Assembly: GCA_964017155.1 (NCBI GenBank)
Contig: OZ024867.1
Coordinates: forward strand, 15,961,500-16,025,499
Direction of reading: 5' to 3'
DNA from: Oasisia sp. SBJ-2009
Taxonomy: Eukaryota; Annelida; Polychaeta; Sabellida; Siboglinidae
DNA: 64,000 nucleotides
Shown here: positions 12,395-25,973 of the stretch, piece by piece
Layout of the letters: each line of letters starts with the position of its first letter
Numbering within the stretch: the first letter of the stretch is position 1
Made by a program: the position numbers and the translations under genes
The notes under the pieces: model-generated
What the model was told of the DNA's origin: nothing
Databases searched by the model: none
Seen by the model: the letters and a program-made list of their open reading frames with translations, nothing else

Positions 12395-15330
12395 CTTACA
12401 CACCAAGTCTTACACATCAAGTCTTATACATCAAGTCTTACACATCAAGTGTTTCACACCAAGTCTTACAAATCAAGTCTTACACACCAAGTCTTACACA
12501 TCAAGTCTTACACATCAAGTCTTACACATCAAGTCTTTCACAACAAGTCTTACACACCAAGTCTTACACACCATGTCTTACACACCAAGTCTTACACACC
12601 ATGTCTTACACACCAAGTCTTACACACCATGTCGTACACAACAAGTCTTACACACCAAGTCTTACACACCTGGTCTTACACACCAAGTCTTACACATCAA
12701 GTCTTACACACCAGGTCTTACACACCATGTCTTACACACCAGGTCTTACACACCATGTCTTGCACACCATGTCTTACACACCATGTCTTACACACCGAGT
12801 CTTACACACCAAGTCTTACACACCATGTCTTACACACCAAGTCTTACACACAATGTCTTACACATCAAGTCTTACACACCATGTCTTACACACCAAGTCT
12901 TACACACCATGTCTTACACACCATGTCTTACACATCAAATCTTACACATCAAGTATAACACACCATGTCTTACACACCAAGTCTTACACACCAAGTCATA
13001 CACATCAAGTCTTACACATCAAGTCTTACACATCAAGTCTTACACACCATGTCTTACACACCAGGTCTTACACACCATGTCTTACACACCATTTTTTTTC
13101 ACACCAAGTCTTACACACCATGTCCTACACACCATGTCCTACACACCATGTCTTACACACCACGTTTTACACACCATGTGTTACACACCAAGTCTTACAC
13201 ACCATGTCTTACACACCATGTCTTACACAGCAAGTCTTACACACCATGTCTTACACACCATGTCTTACACACCATGTCTTACACACCAAGTCTTACACAC
13301 CATGTCTTTCACACCCTGTCTTACACACCAAGTCATACACACCAAGTCATACTCACCAAGTCTTACACATCAAGTCTTACACATCAAGTCTTACACATCA
13401 AGTGTTTCACACCAAGTCTTACACATCAAGTCTTACACACCAAGTCTTACACATCAAGTCTTTCACACCAAGTCTTAAACACCAAGTCTTACACACCATG
13501 TCTTATACACCAAGTCTTACACACCAAGTCTTACACATCAAGTCTTACACATCAAGTCTTTCACACCAAGTCTTACACACCATGTCTTACACACCATGTT
13601 ATACACACCAAGTCTTACACACCAAATCTTACACATCAAGTCTTACACATCAAGTCTTTCACACCAAGTCTTACACACCATGTCTTACACACCATGTTTT
13701 AAACACCATGTCTTACACACTAAGTCTTACACACCAAGTCTTACACACCATGTCTTACACACCAGGTCTTACACACCATGTCTTATACACCAGGGCTTAC
13801 ACACCATGTCGTACACATCAAGTCTGACACATCAAGTCTGACACATCAAGTATTACACACCATGTCTTACACACCAAGTCTTACACACCAGGTCTTACAC
13901 ATCAAGTCTTACACACCATGTCTTACACACCAGGTCTTACACACCATGTCTTACACACCAGGTCTTACACACCATGTCTTACACACCAAGTTTTACACAC
14001 CAAGTCTTACACACCATGTCCTACACACCATGTCTTAAACACCATGTCTTACACACTAAGACTTACACACCAAGTCTTACACACCATGTCTTACACACCG
14101 AGTCTTACACACCAAGTCTTACACACCATGTCTTACACACCAAGTCTTACACATCAAGTCTTACATATCAAGTGTTTCACACCAAGTCTTACACATCAAG
14201 TCTTACACACCAAGTCCTACACATCAAATCTTACACATCAAGTCTTACACATCAAGTCTTTCACACCAAGTCTTACACACCAAGTCTTACACACCATGTC
14301 TTACACACCAAGTCTTACACACCAAGTCTTACACATCAAGTCTTACACATCAAGTCTTTCACACCAAGTCTTACACACCATGTCTTACACACCATGTCTT
14401 AAACACCATGTCTTACACACTAAGTCTTACACACCAAGTCTTACACACCAAGTCTTACATACCATGTCCTACACACCATGTCTTAAACACCATGTCTTAC
14501 ACACTAAGACTTACACACCAAGTCTTACACACCATGTCTTACACACCGAGTCTTACACACCAAGTCTTACACACCATGTCTTACACACCAACTCTTACAC
14601 ATCAAGTCTTACATATCAAGTGTTTCACACCAAGTCTTACACATCAAGTCTTACACACCAAGTCTTACACATCAAGTCTTACACATCAAGTCTTACACAT
14701 CAAGTCTTTCACACCAAGTCTTACACACCAAGTCTTACACACCATGTCTTACACACCAAGTCTTACACACCAAGTCTTACACATCAAGTCTTACACATCA
14801 AGTCTTTCACACCAAGTCTTACACACCATGTCTTACACACCATGTCTTAAACACCATGTCTTACACACTAAGTCTTACACACCAAGTCTTACACACCAGG
14901 TCTTACACATCAAGTCTTACACACCATGTCTTACACACCAGGTCTTACACACCATGTCTTACACACCAGGTCTTACACACCATGTCTTACACACCAAGTT
15001 TTACACACCAAGTCTAACACACCATGTCCTACACACCATGTCTTAAACACAATGTCTTACACAGTAAGACTTACACAGCAAGTCTTACACACCATGTCTT
15101 ACACACCGAGTCTTACACACCAAGTCTTACACACCATGTCTTACACACCAAGTCTTACACATCAAGTCTTACATATCAAGTGTTTCACACCAAGTCTTAC
15201 AAATCAAGTCTTACACACCAAGTCTTACACATAAAGTCTTACACATCAAGTGTTTCACACCAAGTCTTACACATCAAGTCTTACACACCAAGTCTTACAC
15301 ATCAAGTCTTACACATCAAGTCTTACACAT
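12395..15330 (-). repeat. Segment M block A, copy 1 (truncated by switch 1)
   Basis: Matches ~18,682-21,600 at offset 6,287 bp, becoming 6,273 after a one-unit difference near 13,840 (this copy has two consecutive TCTGACACATCAAG units; the copy near 20.1 kb has one). It contains the first poly-T8 unit. In the other copies the block begins earlier, so switch 1 cuts it internally. Confidence 0.82.
13091..13099 (-). other. Poly-T8 variant unit, copy 1
   Basis: ACACACC then A followed by eight T, then CACACC: one 15-bp unit in place of ATGTCTTACACACC. It is the only homopolymer of this length type in the array and marks block A. Confidence 0.95.
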
Positions 15331-15360
15331 CAAGTCTTTCACACCAAGTCTTAAACACCA

Positions 15361-16440
15361 TGTCTTACACACCATGTCTTAAACACCATGTCTTACACAC
15401 TAAGTCTTACACACCAAGTCTTACACACCATGTCTTACACACCAGGTCTTACACACCATGTCTTACACACCAGGGCTTACACACCATGTCGTACACATCA
15501 AGTCTGACACATCAAGTATTACACACCATGTCTTACACACCATGTCTTAAACACCATGTCTTACACACTAAGACTTACACACCAAGTCTTACACACTAAG
15601 ACTTACACACCGAGTCTTACACACCAAGTCTTACACACCATGTCTTACACACCAAGTCTTACACATCAAGTCTTACATATCAAGTGTTTCACACCAAGTC
15701 TTACACATCAAGCCTTACACACCAAGTCTTACACATCAAGTCTTACACATCAAGTCTTACACATCAAGTCTTTCACACCAAGTCTTACACACCAAGTCTT
15801 ACACACAATGTCTTACACACCAAGTCTTACACACCAAGTCTTACACATCAAGTCATACACATCAAGTCTTTCACACCAAGTCTTACACACCATGTCTTAC
15901 ACACCATGTCTTAAACACCATGTCTTACACACTAAATCTTACACACCAAGTCTTACACACCAGGCCTTACACATCAAGTCTTACACACCATGTCTTACAC
16001 ACCAAGTCTTACACACCATGTCTTACACACCAAGTTTTACACACCAAGTCTTACACACCATGTCCTACACACCATGTCTTAAACACCATGTCTTACACAC
16101 TAAGACTTACACACCAAGTCTTACACACCATGTCTTACACACCGAGTCTTACACACCAAGTCTTACACACCATGTCTTACACACCAAGTCTTACACATCA
16201 AGTCTTACACACCAAGTCTTACACATCAAGTCTTACACATCAAGTCTTACACACCAAGTCTTACACATCAAGTCTTACACATCAAGTCTTACACATCAAG
16301 TCTTTCACACCATGTCTTACACACCAAGTCTTACACACCATGTCTTACACACCAAGTCTTACACACCAAGTCTTACACATCAAGTCTTACACATCAAGTC
16401 TTTCACACCAAGTCTTACACACCATGTCTTACACACCATG
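15361..16440 (-). repeat. 1,456-bp-spaced HOR block, copy 1
   Basis: Matches 16,817-17,896 at offset 1,456 (104 x 14). It contains the twin CTAAGACTTAC units (~15,571-15,610). That core recurs in segment M at frame starts 15,556, 17,012, 22,907, 24,575, 27,333, 28,945, 34,743 and 38,452, and inverted in segment L near 2,379 and 11,857. One odd unit (AAGTCTACCACACC) near 16,875 separates the copies' 5' parts. Confidence 0.82.
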
Positions 16441-16816
16441 TCTTACACACCAGGTCTTACACACCAAGTCTTACACACCAGGTCTTACACACCATGTCTT
16501 ACACACCAAGTTTTACACACCAAGTCTTACACACCATGTCCTACACACCATGTCCTACACACCATGTCTTACACACCAAGTCTTACACACCATGTCTTAC
16601 ACACCATGTCTTACACACCTAGTCTTACACACCATGTCTTACACACCAAGTCTTACACACCATGTCTTTCACACCCTGTCTTACACACCAGGTCTTACAC
16701 ACCATGTCTTACACACCAAGTTTTACACACCAAGTCTTACACACCATGTCCTACACACCATGTCCTACACACCATGTCTTACACACCAAGTCTTACACAC
16801 CATGTCTTACACACCA

Positions 16817-17896
16817 TGTCTTACACACCATGTCTTAAACACCATGTCTTACACACTAAGTCTTACACACCAAGTCTACCACACCATGTCTTACACACCA
16901 GGTCTTACACACCATGTCTTACACACCAGGGCTTACACACCATGTCGTACACATCAAGTCTGACACATCAAGTATTACACACCATGTCTTACACACCATG
17001 TCTTAAACACCATGTCTTACACACTAAGACTTACACACCAAGTCTTACACACTAAGACTTACACACCGAGTCTTACACACCAAGTCTTACACACCATGTC
17101 TTACACACCAAGTCTTACACATCAAGTCTTACATATCAAGTGTTTCACACCAAGTCTTACACATCAAGTCTTACACACCAAGTCTTACACATCAAGTCTT
17201 ACACATCAAGTCTTACACATCAAGTCTTTCACACCAAGTCTTACACACCAAGTCTTACACACCATGTCTTACACACCAAGTCTTACACACCAAGTCTTAC
17301 ACATCAAGTCATACACATCAAGTCTTTCACACCAAGTCTTACACACCATGTCTTACACACCATGTCTTAAACACCATGTCTTACACACTAAATCTTACAC
17401 ACCAAGTCTTACACACCAGGCCTTACACATCAAGTCTTACACACCATGTCTTACACACCAAGTCTTACACACCATGTCTTACACACCAAGTTTTACACAC
17501 CAAGTCTTACACACCATGTCCTACACACCATGTCTTAAACACCATGTCTTACACACTAAGACTTACACACCAAGTCTTACACACCATGTCTTACACACCG
17601 AGTCTTACACACCAAGTCTTACACACCATGTCTTACACACCAAGTCTTACACATCAAGTCTTACACACCAAGTCTTACACATCAAGTCTTACACATCAAG
17701 TCTTACACACCAAGTCTTACACATCAAGTCTTACACATCAAGTCTTACACATCAAGTCTTTCACACCATGTCTTACACACCAAGTCTTACACACCATGTC
17801 TTACACACCAAGTCTTACACACCAAGTCTTACACATCAAGTCTTACACATCAAGTCTTTCACACCAAGTCTTACACACCATGTCTTACACACCATG
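16817..17896 (-). repeat. 1,456-bp-spaced HOR block, copy 2
   Basis: Second copy of 15,361-16,440. The 376 bp between them (16,441-16,816) repeats an internal CCAGG/CCAAGTTTTAC motif twice. This copy also begins the inverted match to 981-2,480. Confidence 0.82.
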
Positions 17897-20800
17897 TCTT
17901 AAACACCATGTCTTACACACTAAGTCTTACACACCAAGTCTTACACACCATGTCTTACACACCAGGTCTTACACACCATGTCTTACACACCAGGGCTTAC
18001 ACACAATGTCGTACACATCAAGTCTTACACATCAAGTATTACACACCATGTCTTACACACCAAGTCTTACACACCAGGTCTTACACATCAAGTCTTACAC
18101 ACCATGTCTTACACACCAGGTCTTACACACCATGTCTTACACACCAGGTCTTACACACCATGTCTTACACACCAAGTTTTACACACCAAGTCTTACACAC
18201 CATGTCCTACACACCATGTCCTACACACCATGTCTTACACACCAAGTCTTACACACCATGTCTTACACACCATGTCTTACACACCTAGTCTTACACACCA
18301 TGTCTTACACACCAAGTCTTACACACCATGTCTTTCACACCCTGTCTTACACATCAAATCTTACACATCAAGTATAACACACCATGTCTTAAACACCATG
18401 TCTTACACACTAAGTCTTACACACCAAGTCTTACACACCATGTCTTACACACCAGGGCTTACACACCATGTCGTACACATCAAGTCTTACACCTCAAGTA
18501 TTACACACCATGTCTTAAACACCAAGTCTTACACACCATGTCTTACACACCAAGTCTTACACACCATGTCTTACACACCAAGTCTTACACACCATGTCTT
18601 TCACACCCTGTCTTACACATCAAATCTTACACATCAAGTATAACACACCATGTCTTACACACCAAGTCTTACACACCAAGTCTTACACACCAAGTCTTAC
18701 ACATCAAGTCTTATACATCAAGTCTTACACATCAAGTGTGTCACACCAAGTCTTACAAATCAAGTCTTACACACCAAGTCTTACACATCAAGTCTTACAC
18801 ATCAAGTCTTACACATCAAGTCTTTCACAACAAGTCTTACACACCAAGTCTTACACACCATGTCTTACACACCAAGTCTTACACACCATGTCTTACACAC
18901 CAAGTCTTACACACCATGTCGTACACAACAAGTCTTACACACCAAGTCTTACACACCTGGTCTTACACACCAAGTCTTACACATCAAGTCTTACACACCA
19001 GGTCTTACACACCATGTCTTACACACCAGGTCTTACACACCATGTCTTGCACACCATGTCTTACACACCATGTCTTACACACCGAGTCTTACACACCAAG
19101 TCTTACACACCATGTCTTACACACCAAGTCTTACACACAATGTCTTACACATCAAGTCTTACACACCATGTCTTACACACCAAGTCTTACACACCATGTC
19201 TTACACACCATGTCTTACACATCAAATCTTACACATCAAGTATAACACACCATGTCTTACACACCAAGTCTTACACACCAAGTCATACACATCAAGTCTT
19301 ACACATCAAGTCTTACACATCAAGTCTTACACACCATGTCTTACACACCAGGTCTTACACACCATGTCTTACACACCATTTTTTTTCACACCAAGTCTTA
19401 CACACCATGTCCTACACACCATGTCCTACACACCATGTCTTACACACCAAGTTTTACACACCATGTGTTACACACCAAGTCTTACACACCATGTCTTACA
19501 CACCATGTCTTACACAGCAAGTCTTACACACCATGTCTTACACACCATGTCTTACACACCATGTCTTACACACCAAGTCTTACACACCATGTCTTTCACA
19601 CCCTGTCTTACACACCAAGTCATACACACCAAGTCATACTCACCAAGTCTTACACATCAAGTCTTACACATCAAGTCTTACACATCAAGTGTTTCACACC
19701 AAGTCTTACACATCAAGTCTTACACACCAAGTCTTACACATCAAGTCTTTCACACCAAGTCTTAAACACCAAGTCTTACACACCATGTCTTATACACCAA
19801 GTCTTACACACCAAGTCTTACACATCAAGTCTTACACATCAAGTCTTTCACACCAAGTCTTACACACCATGTCTTACACACCATGTTATACACACCAAGT
19901 CTTACACACCAAATCTTACACATCAAGTCTTACACATCAAGTCTTTCACACCAAGTCTTACACACCATGTCTTACACACCATGTTTTAAACACCATGTCT
20001 TACACACTAAGTCTTACACACCAAGTCTTACACAACATGTCTTACACACCAGGTCTTACACACCATGTCTTATACACCAGGGCTTACACACCATGTCGTA
20101 CACATCAAGTCTGACACATCAAGTATTACACACCATGTCTTACACACCAAGTCTTACACACCAGGTCTTACACATCAAGTCTTACACACCATGTCTTACA
20201 CACCAGGTCTTACACACCATGTCTTACACACCAGGTCTTACACACCATGTCTTACACACCAAGTTTTACACACCAAGTCTTACACACCATGTCCTACACA
20301 CCATGTCTTAAACTCCATGTCTTACACACTAAGACTTACACACCAAGTCTTACACACCATGTCTTACACACCGAGTCTTACACACCAAGTCTTACACACC
20401 ATGTCTTACACACCAAGTCTTACACATCAAGTCTTACATATCAAGTGTTTCACACCAAGTCTTACACATCAAGTCTTACACACCAAGTCCTACACATCAA
20501 ATCTTACACATCAAGTCTTACACATCAAGTCTTTCACACCAAGTCTTACACACCAAGTCTTACACACCATGTCTTACACACCAAGTCTTACACACCAAGT
20601 CTTACACATCAAGTCTTACACATAAAGTCTTTCACACCAAGTCTTACACACCATGTCTTACACACCATGTCTTAAACACCATGTCTTACACACTAAGTCT
20701 TACACACCAAGTCTTACACACCAAGTCTTACACACCATGTCCTACACACCATGTCCTAAACACCATGTCTTACACACTAAGACTTACACACCAAGTCTTA

Positions 20801-23100
20801 CACACCATGTCTTACACACCGAGTCTTACACACCAAGTCTTACACACCATGTCTTACACACCAAGTCTTACACATCAAGTCTTACATATCAAGTGTTTCA
20901 CACCAAGTCTTACACATCAAGTCTTACACACCAAGTCTTACACATCAAGTCTTACACATCAAGTCTTACACATCAAGTCTTTCACACCAAGTCTTACACA
21001 CCAAGTCTTACACACCATGTCTTACACACCAAGTCTTACACACCAAGTCTTACACATCAAGTCTTACACATCAAGTCTTTCACACCAAGTCTTACACACC
21101 ATGTCTTACACACCATGTCTTAAACACCATGTCTTACACACTAAGTCTTACACACCAAGTTTTACACACCAGGTCTTACACATCAAGTCTTACACACCAT
21201 GTCTTACACACCAGGTCTTACACACCATGTCTTACACACCAGGTCTTACACACCATGTCTTACACACCAAGTTTTACACACCAAGTCTTACACACCATGT
21301 CCTACACACCATGTCTTAAACACAATGTCTTACACAGTAAGACTTACACAGCAAGTCTTACACACCATGTCTTACACACCGAGTCTTACACACCAAGTCT
21401 TACACACCATGTCTTACACACCAAGTCTTACACATCAAGTCTTACATATCAAGTGTTTCACACCAAGTCTTACAAATCAAGTCTTACACACCAAGTCTTA
21501 CACATCAAGTCTTTCACAACAAGTCTTACACACCAAGTCTTACACACCATGTCTTACACACCAAGTCTTACACACCATGTCTTACACACCAAGTCTTACA
21601 CACCATGTCGTACACAACAAGTCTTACACACCAAGTCTTACACACCTGGTCTTACACACCAAGTCTTACACATCAAGTCTTACACATCAAGTCTTACACA
21701 CCAAGTCTTACACACCAGGTCTTACACACCATGTCTTACACACCAGGTCTTACACACCATGTCTTACACACCATGTCTTACACACCATGTCTTACACACG
21801 GAGTCTTACACACCAAGTCTTACACACCATGTCTTACACACCAAGTCATACATACAATGTCTTACACATCAAGTCTTACACACCATGTCTTACACACCAA
21901 GTCTTACACACCATGTCTTACACACCATGTCTTACACATCAAATCTTACACATCAAGTATAACACACCATGTCTTACACACCAAGTCTTACACACCAAGT
22001 CATACACATCAAGTCTTACACATCAAGTCTTACACATCAAGTCTTACACACCATGTCTTACACACCAGGTCTTACACACCATGTCTTACACACCAAGTTT
22101 TACACACCAAGTCTTACACACCATGTCCTACACACCATGTCCTACACATCATGTCTTACACACCAAGTCTTACACACCATGTGTTACACACCAAGTCTTA
22201 CACACCATGTCTTACACACCATGTCTTACACACCAAGTCTTACACACCATGTCTAACACACCAAGTCTTACACACCATGTCTTACACACCAAGTCTTACA
22301 CACCATGTCTTTCACACCCTGTCTTACACACCAAGTCTTACACACCAAGTCTTACTCACCAAGTCTTACACATCAAGTCTTACACATCAAGTCTTACACA
22401 TCAAGTGTTTCACACCAAGTCTTACACATCAAGTCTTACACACCAAGTCTTACACATCAAGTCTTACACATCAAGTCTTACACATCAAGTCTTTCACACC
22501 AAGTCTTAAACACCAAGTCTTACACACCATGTCTTATACACCAAGTCTTACACACCAAGTCTTACACATCAAGTCTTACACATCAAGTCTTTCACACCAA
22601 GTCTTACACACCATGTCTTACACACCATGTTTTACACACCAAGTCTTACACACCAAATCTTACACATCAAGTCTTACACATCAAGTCTTTCACACCAAGT
22701 CTTACACACCATGTCTTACACACCATGTCTTAAACACCATGTCTTACACACTAAGTCTTACACACCAAGTCTTACACACCATGTCTTACACGCCAGGTCT
22801 TACACACCATGTCTTACACACCAGGGCTTACACACCATGTCGTACACATCAAGTCTGACACATCAAGTATTACACACCATGTCTTACACACCATGTCTTA
22901 AACACCATGTCTTACACACTAAGACTTACACACCAAGTCTTACACACTAAGACTTACACACCGAGTCTTACACACCAAGTCTTACACACCATGTCTTACA
23001 CACCAAGTCTTACACATCAAGTCTTACATATCAAGTGTTTCACACCAAGTCTTACACATCAAGTCTTACACACCAAGTCTTACACATCAAGTCTTACACA
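17000..23100 (-). repeat. ~6-kb segmental duplication, copy 1
   Basis: Matches ~28,900-35,000. The offset is 11,933 bp at 17.0-18.0 kb, 12,269 at 18.3-20.1 kb, 12,283 near 20.25 kb and 11,835-11,836 at 21.1-23.1 kb. The changes are whole-unit gains and losses plus one single-base insertion. Within each part the variant order is the same by eye. Confidence 0.8.
19378..19386 (-). other. Poly-T8 variant unit, copy 2
   Basis: Same 15-bp A-T8-C unit as at 13,091, exactly 6,287 bp downstream. Confidence 0.95.
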
Positions 23101-23919
23101 TCAAGTCTTACACATCAAGTCTTTCACACCAAGTCTTACACACCAAGTCTTACACACCATGTCTTACACACCAAGTCTTACACACCAAGTCTTACACATC
23201 AAGTCATACACATCAAGTCTTTCACACCAAGTCTTACACACCATGTCTTACACACCATGTCTTAAACACCATGTCTTACACACTAAATCTTACACACCAA
23301 GTCTTACACACCAGGCCTTACACATCAAGTCTTACACACCATGTCTTACACACCAAGTCTTACACACCATGTCTTACACACCAAGTTTTACACACCAAGT
23401 CTTACACACCATGTCCTACACACCATGTCTTAAACACCATGTCTTACACACTAAGACTTACACACCAAGTCTTACACACCATGTCTTACACACCGAGTCT
23501 TACACACCAAGTCTTACACACCATGTCTTACACACCAAGTCTTACACATCAAGTCTTACACACCAAGTCTTACACATCAAGTCATACACATCAAGTCTTA
23601 CACACCAAGTCTTACACATCAAGTCTTACACATCAAGTCTTACACATCAAGTCTTTCACACCATGTCTTACACACCAAGTCTTACACACCATGTCTTACA
23701 CACCAAGTCTTACACACCAAGTCTTACACATCAAGTCTTACACATCAAGTCTTTCACACCAAGTCTTACACACCATGTCTTACACACCATGTCTTAAACA
23801 CCATGTCTTACACACTAAGTCTTACACACCAAGTCTTACACACCATGTCTTACACACCAGGTCTTACACACCATGTCTTACACACCAGGGCTTACACACA
23901 ATGTCGTACACATCAAGTC

Positions 23920-23934
23920 TTACACACATCAAGT
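23920..23934 (-). other. 16-bp unit with +2 AC insertion
   Basis: CTTACACACATCAAG replaces CTTACACATCAAG. It shifts the 14-bp phase by 2. The same event occurs at ~28,290-28,304, so those two blocks are copies. Confidence 0.9.
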
Positions 23935-24473
23935 ATTACACACCATGTCTTACACACCAAGTCTTACACACCAGGTCTTACACATCAAGTCTTACACACC
24001 ATGTCTTACACACCAGGTCTTACACACCATGTCTTACACACCAGGTCTTACACACCATGTCTTACACACCAAGTTTTACACACCAAGTCTTACACACCAT
24101 GTCCTACACACCATGTCCTACACACCAGGTCTTACACACCAAGTCTTACACACCATGTCTTACACACCATGTCTTACACACCTAGTCTTACACACCATGT
24201 CTTACACACCAAGTCTTACACACCATGTCTTTCACACCCTGTCTTACACACCAGGTCTTACACACCATGTCTTACACACCAAGTTTTACACACCAAGTCT
24301 TACACACCATGTCCTACACACCATGTCCTACACACCATGTCTTACACACCAAGTCTTACACACCATGTCTTACACACCATGTCTTACACACCATGTCTTA
24401 AACACCATGTCTTACACACTAAGTCTTACACACCAAGTCTTACACACCATGTCTTACACACCAGGTCTTACAC

Positions 24474-25973
24474 ACCATGTCTTACACACCAGGGCTTACA
24501 CACCATGTCGTACACATCAAGTCTGACACATCAAGTATTACACACCATGTCTTACACACCATGTCTTAAACACCATGTCTTACACACTAAGACTTACACA
24601 CCAAGTCTTACACACTAAGACTTACACACCGAGTCTTACACACCAAGTCTTACACACCATGTCTTACACACCAAGTCTTACACATCAAGTCTTACATATC
24701 AAGTGTTTCACACCAAGTCTTACACATCAAGTCTTACACACCAAGTCTTACACATCAAGTCTTACACATCAAGTCTTACACATCAAGTCTTTCACACCAA
24801 GTCTTACACACCAAGTCTTACACACCATGTCTTACACACCAAGTCTTACACACCAAGTCTTACACATCAAGTCATACACATCAAGTCTTTCACACCAAGT
24901 CTTACACACCATGTCTTACACACCATGTCTTAAACACCATGTCTTACACACTAAATCTTACACACCAAGTCTTACACACCAGGCCTTACACATCAAGTCT
25001 TACACACCATGTCTTACACACCAAGTCTTACACACCATGTCTTACACACCAAGTTTTACACACCAAGTCTTACACACCATGTCCTACACACCATGTCTTA
25101 AACACCATGTCTTACACACTAAGACTTACACACCAAGTCTTACACACCATGTCTTACACACCGAGTCTTACACACCAAGTCTTACACACCATGTCTTACA
25201 CACCAAGTCTTACACATCAAGTCTTACACACCAAGTCTTACACATCAAGTCTTACACATCAAGTCTTACACACCAAGTCTTACACATCAAGTCTTACACA
25301 TCAAGTCTTACACATCAAGTCTTTCACACCATGTCTTACACACCAAGTCTTACACACCATGTCTTACACACCAAGTCTTACACACCAAGTCTTACACATC
25401 AAGTCTTACACATCAAGTCTTTCACACCAAGTCTTACACACCATGTCTTACACACCATGTCTTAAACACCATGTCTTACACACTAAGTCTTACACACCAA
25501 GTCTTACACACCATGTCTTACACACCAGGTCTTACACACCATGTCTTACACACCAGGGCTTACACACAATGTCGTACACATCAAGTCTTACACATCAAGT
25601 ATTACACACCATGTCTTACACACCAAGTCTTACACACCAGGTCTTACACATCAAGTCTTACACACCATGTCTTACACACCAGGTCTTACACACCATGTCT
25701 TACACACCAGGTCTTACACACCATGTCTTACACACCAAGTTTTACACACCAAGTCTTACACACCATGTCCTACACACCATGTCCTACACACCATGTCTTA
25801 CACACCAAGTCTTACACACCATGTCTTACACACCATGTCTTACACACCTAGTCTTACACACCATGTCTTACACACCAAGTCTTACACACCATGTCTTTCA
25901 CACCCTGTCTTACACATCAAATCTTACACATCAAGTATAACACACCATGTCTTAAACACCATGTCTTACACAC
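24474..25973 (-). repeat. ~1.5-kb HOR block, third copy (direct to 16.9 kb, inverted to 1-2.5 kb)
   Basis: Matches 16,911-18,410 at offset 7,563 and 981-2,480 inverted. The 333-codon frame at 24,939-25,940 looks identical to that at 17,376-18,377. Upstream, the twin-CTAAG core is spaced 1,668 bp from its 22,907 copy. Confidence 0.82.

Noticed and set aside
12380..12400. Fold-back (hairpin) assembly artefact at the polarity switches
   Set aside because: A fold-back read would give arms with mirrored variant units. At both 12,391 and 40,524 the arms differ from the first unit outward. Other assembly misjoins cannot be excluded without reads.
13091..13099. Poly-T8 as a terminator or retroposon tail
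   Set aside because: No hairpin, gene or inserted element precedes it; it is a 15-bp version of a normal unit, repeated in three block copies.
12346..13827. Frames starting just left of switch 1 and running into segment M as a fusion gene
   Set aside because: The first ~15 codons are the G-rich strand read between its periodic stops; the rest is the C-rich repeat. It is only the junction read through.
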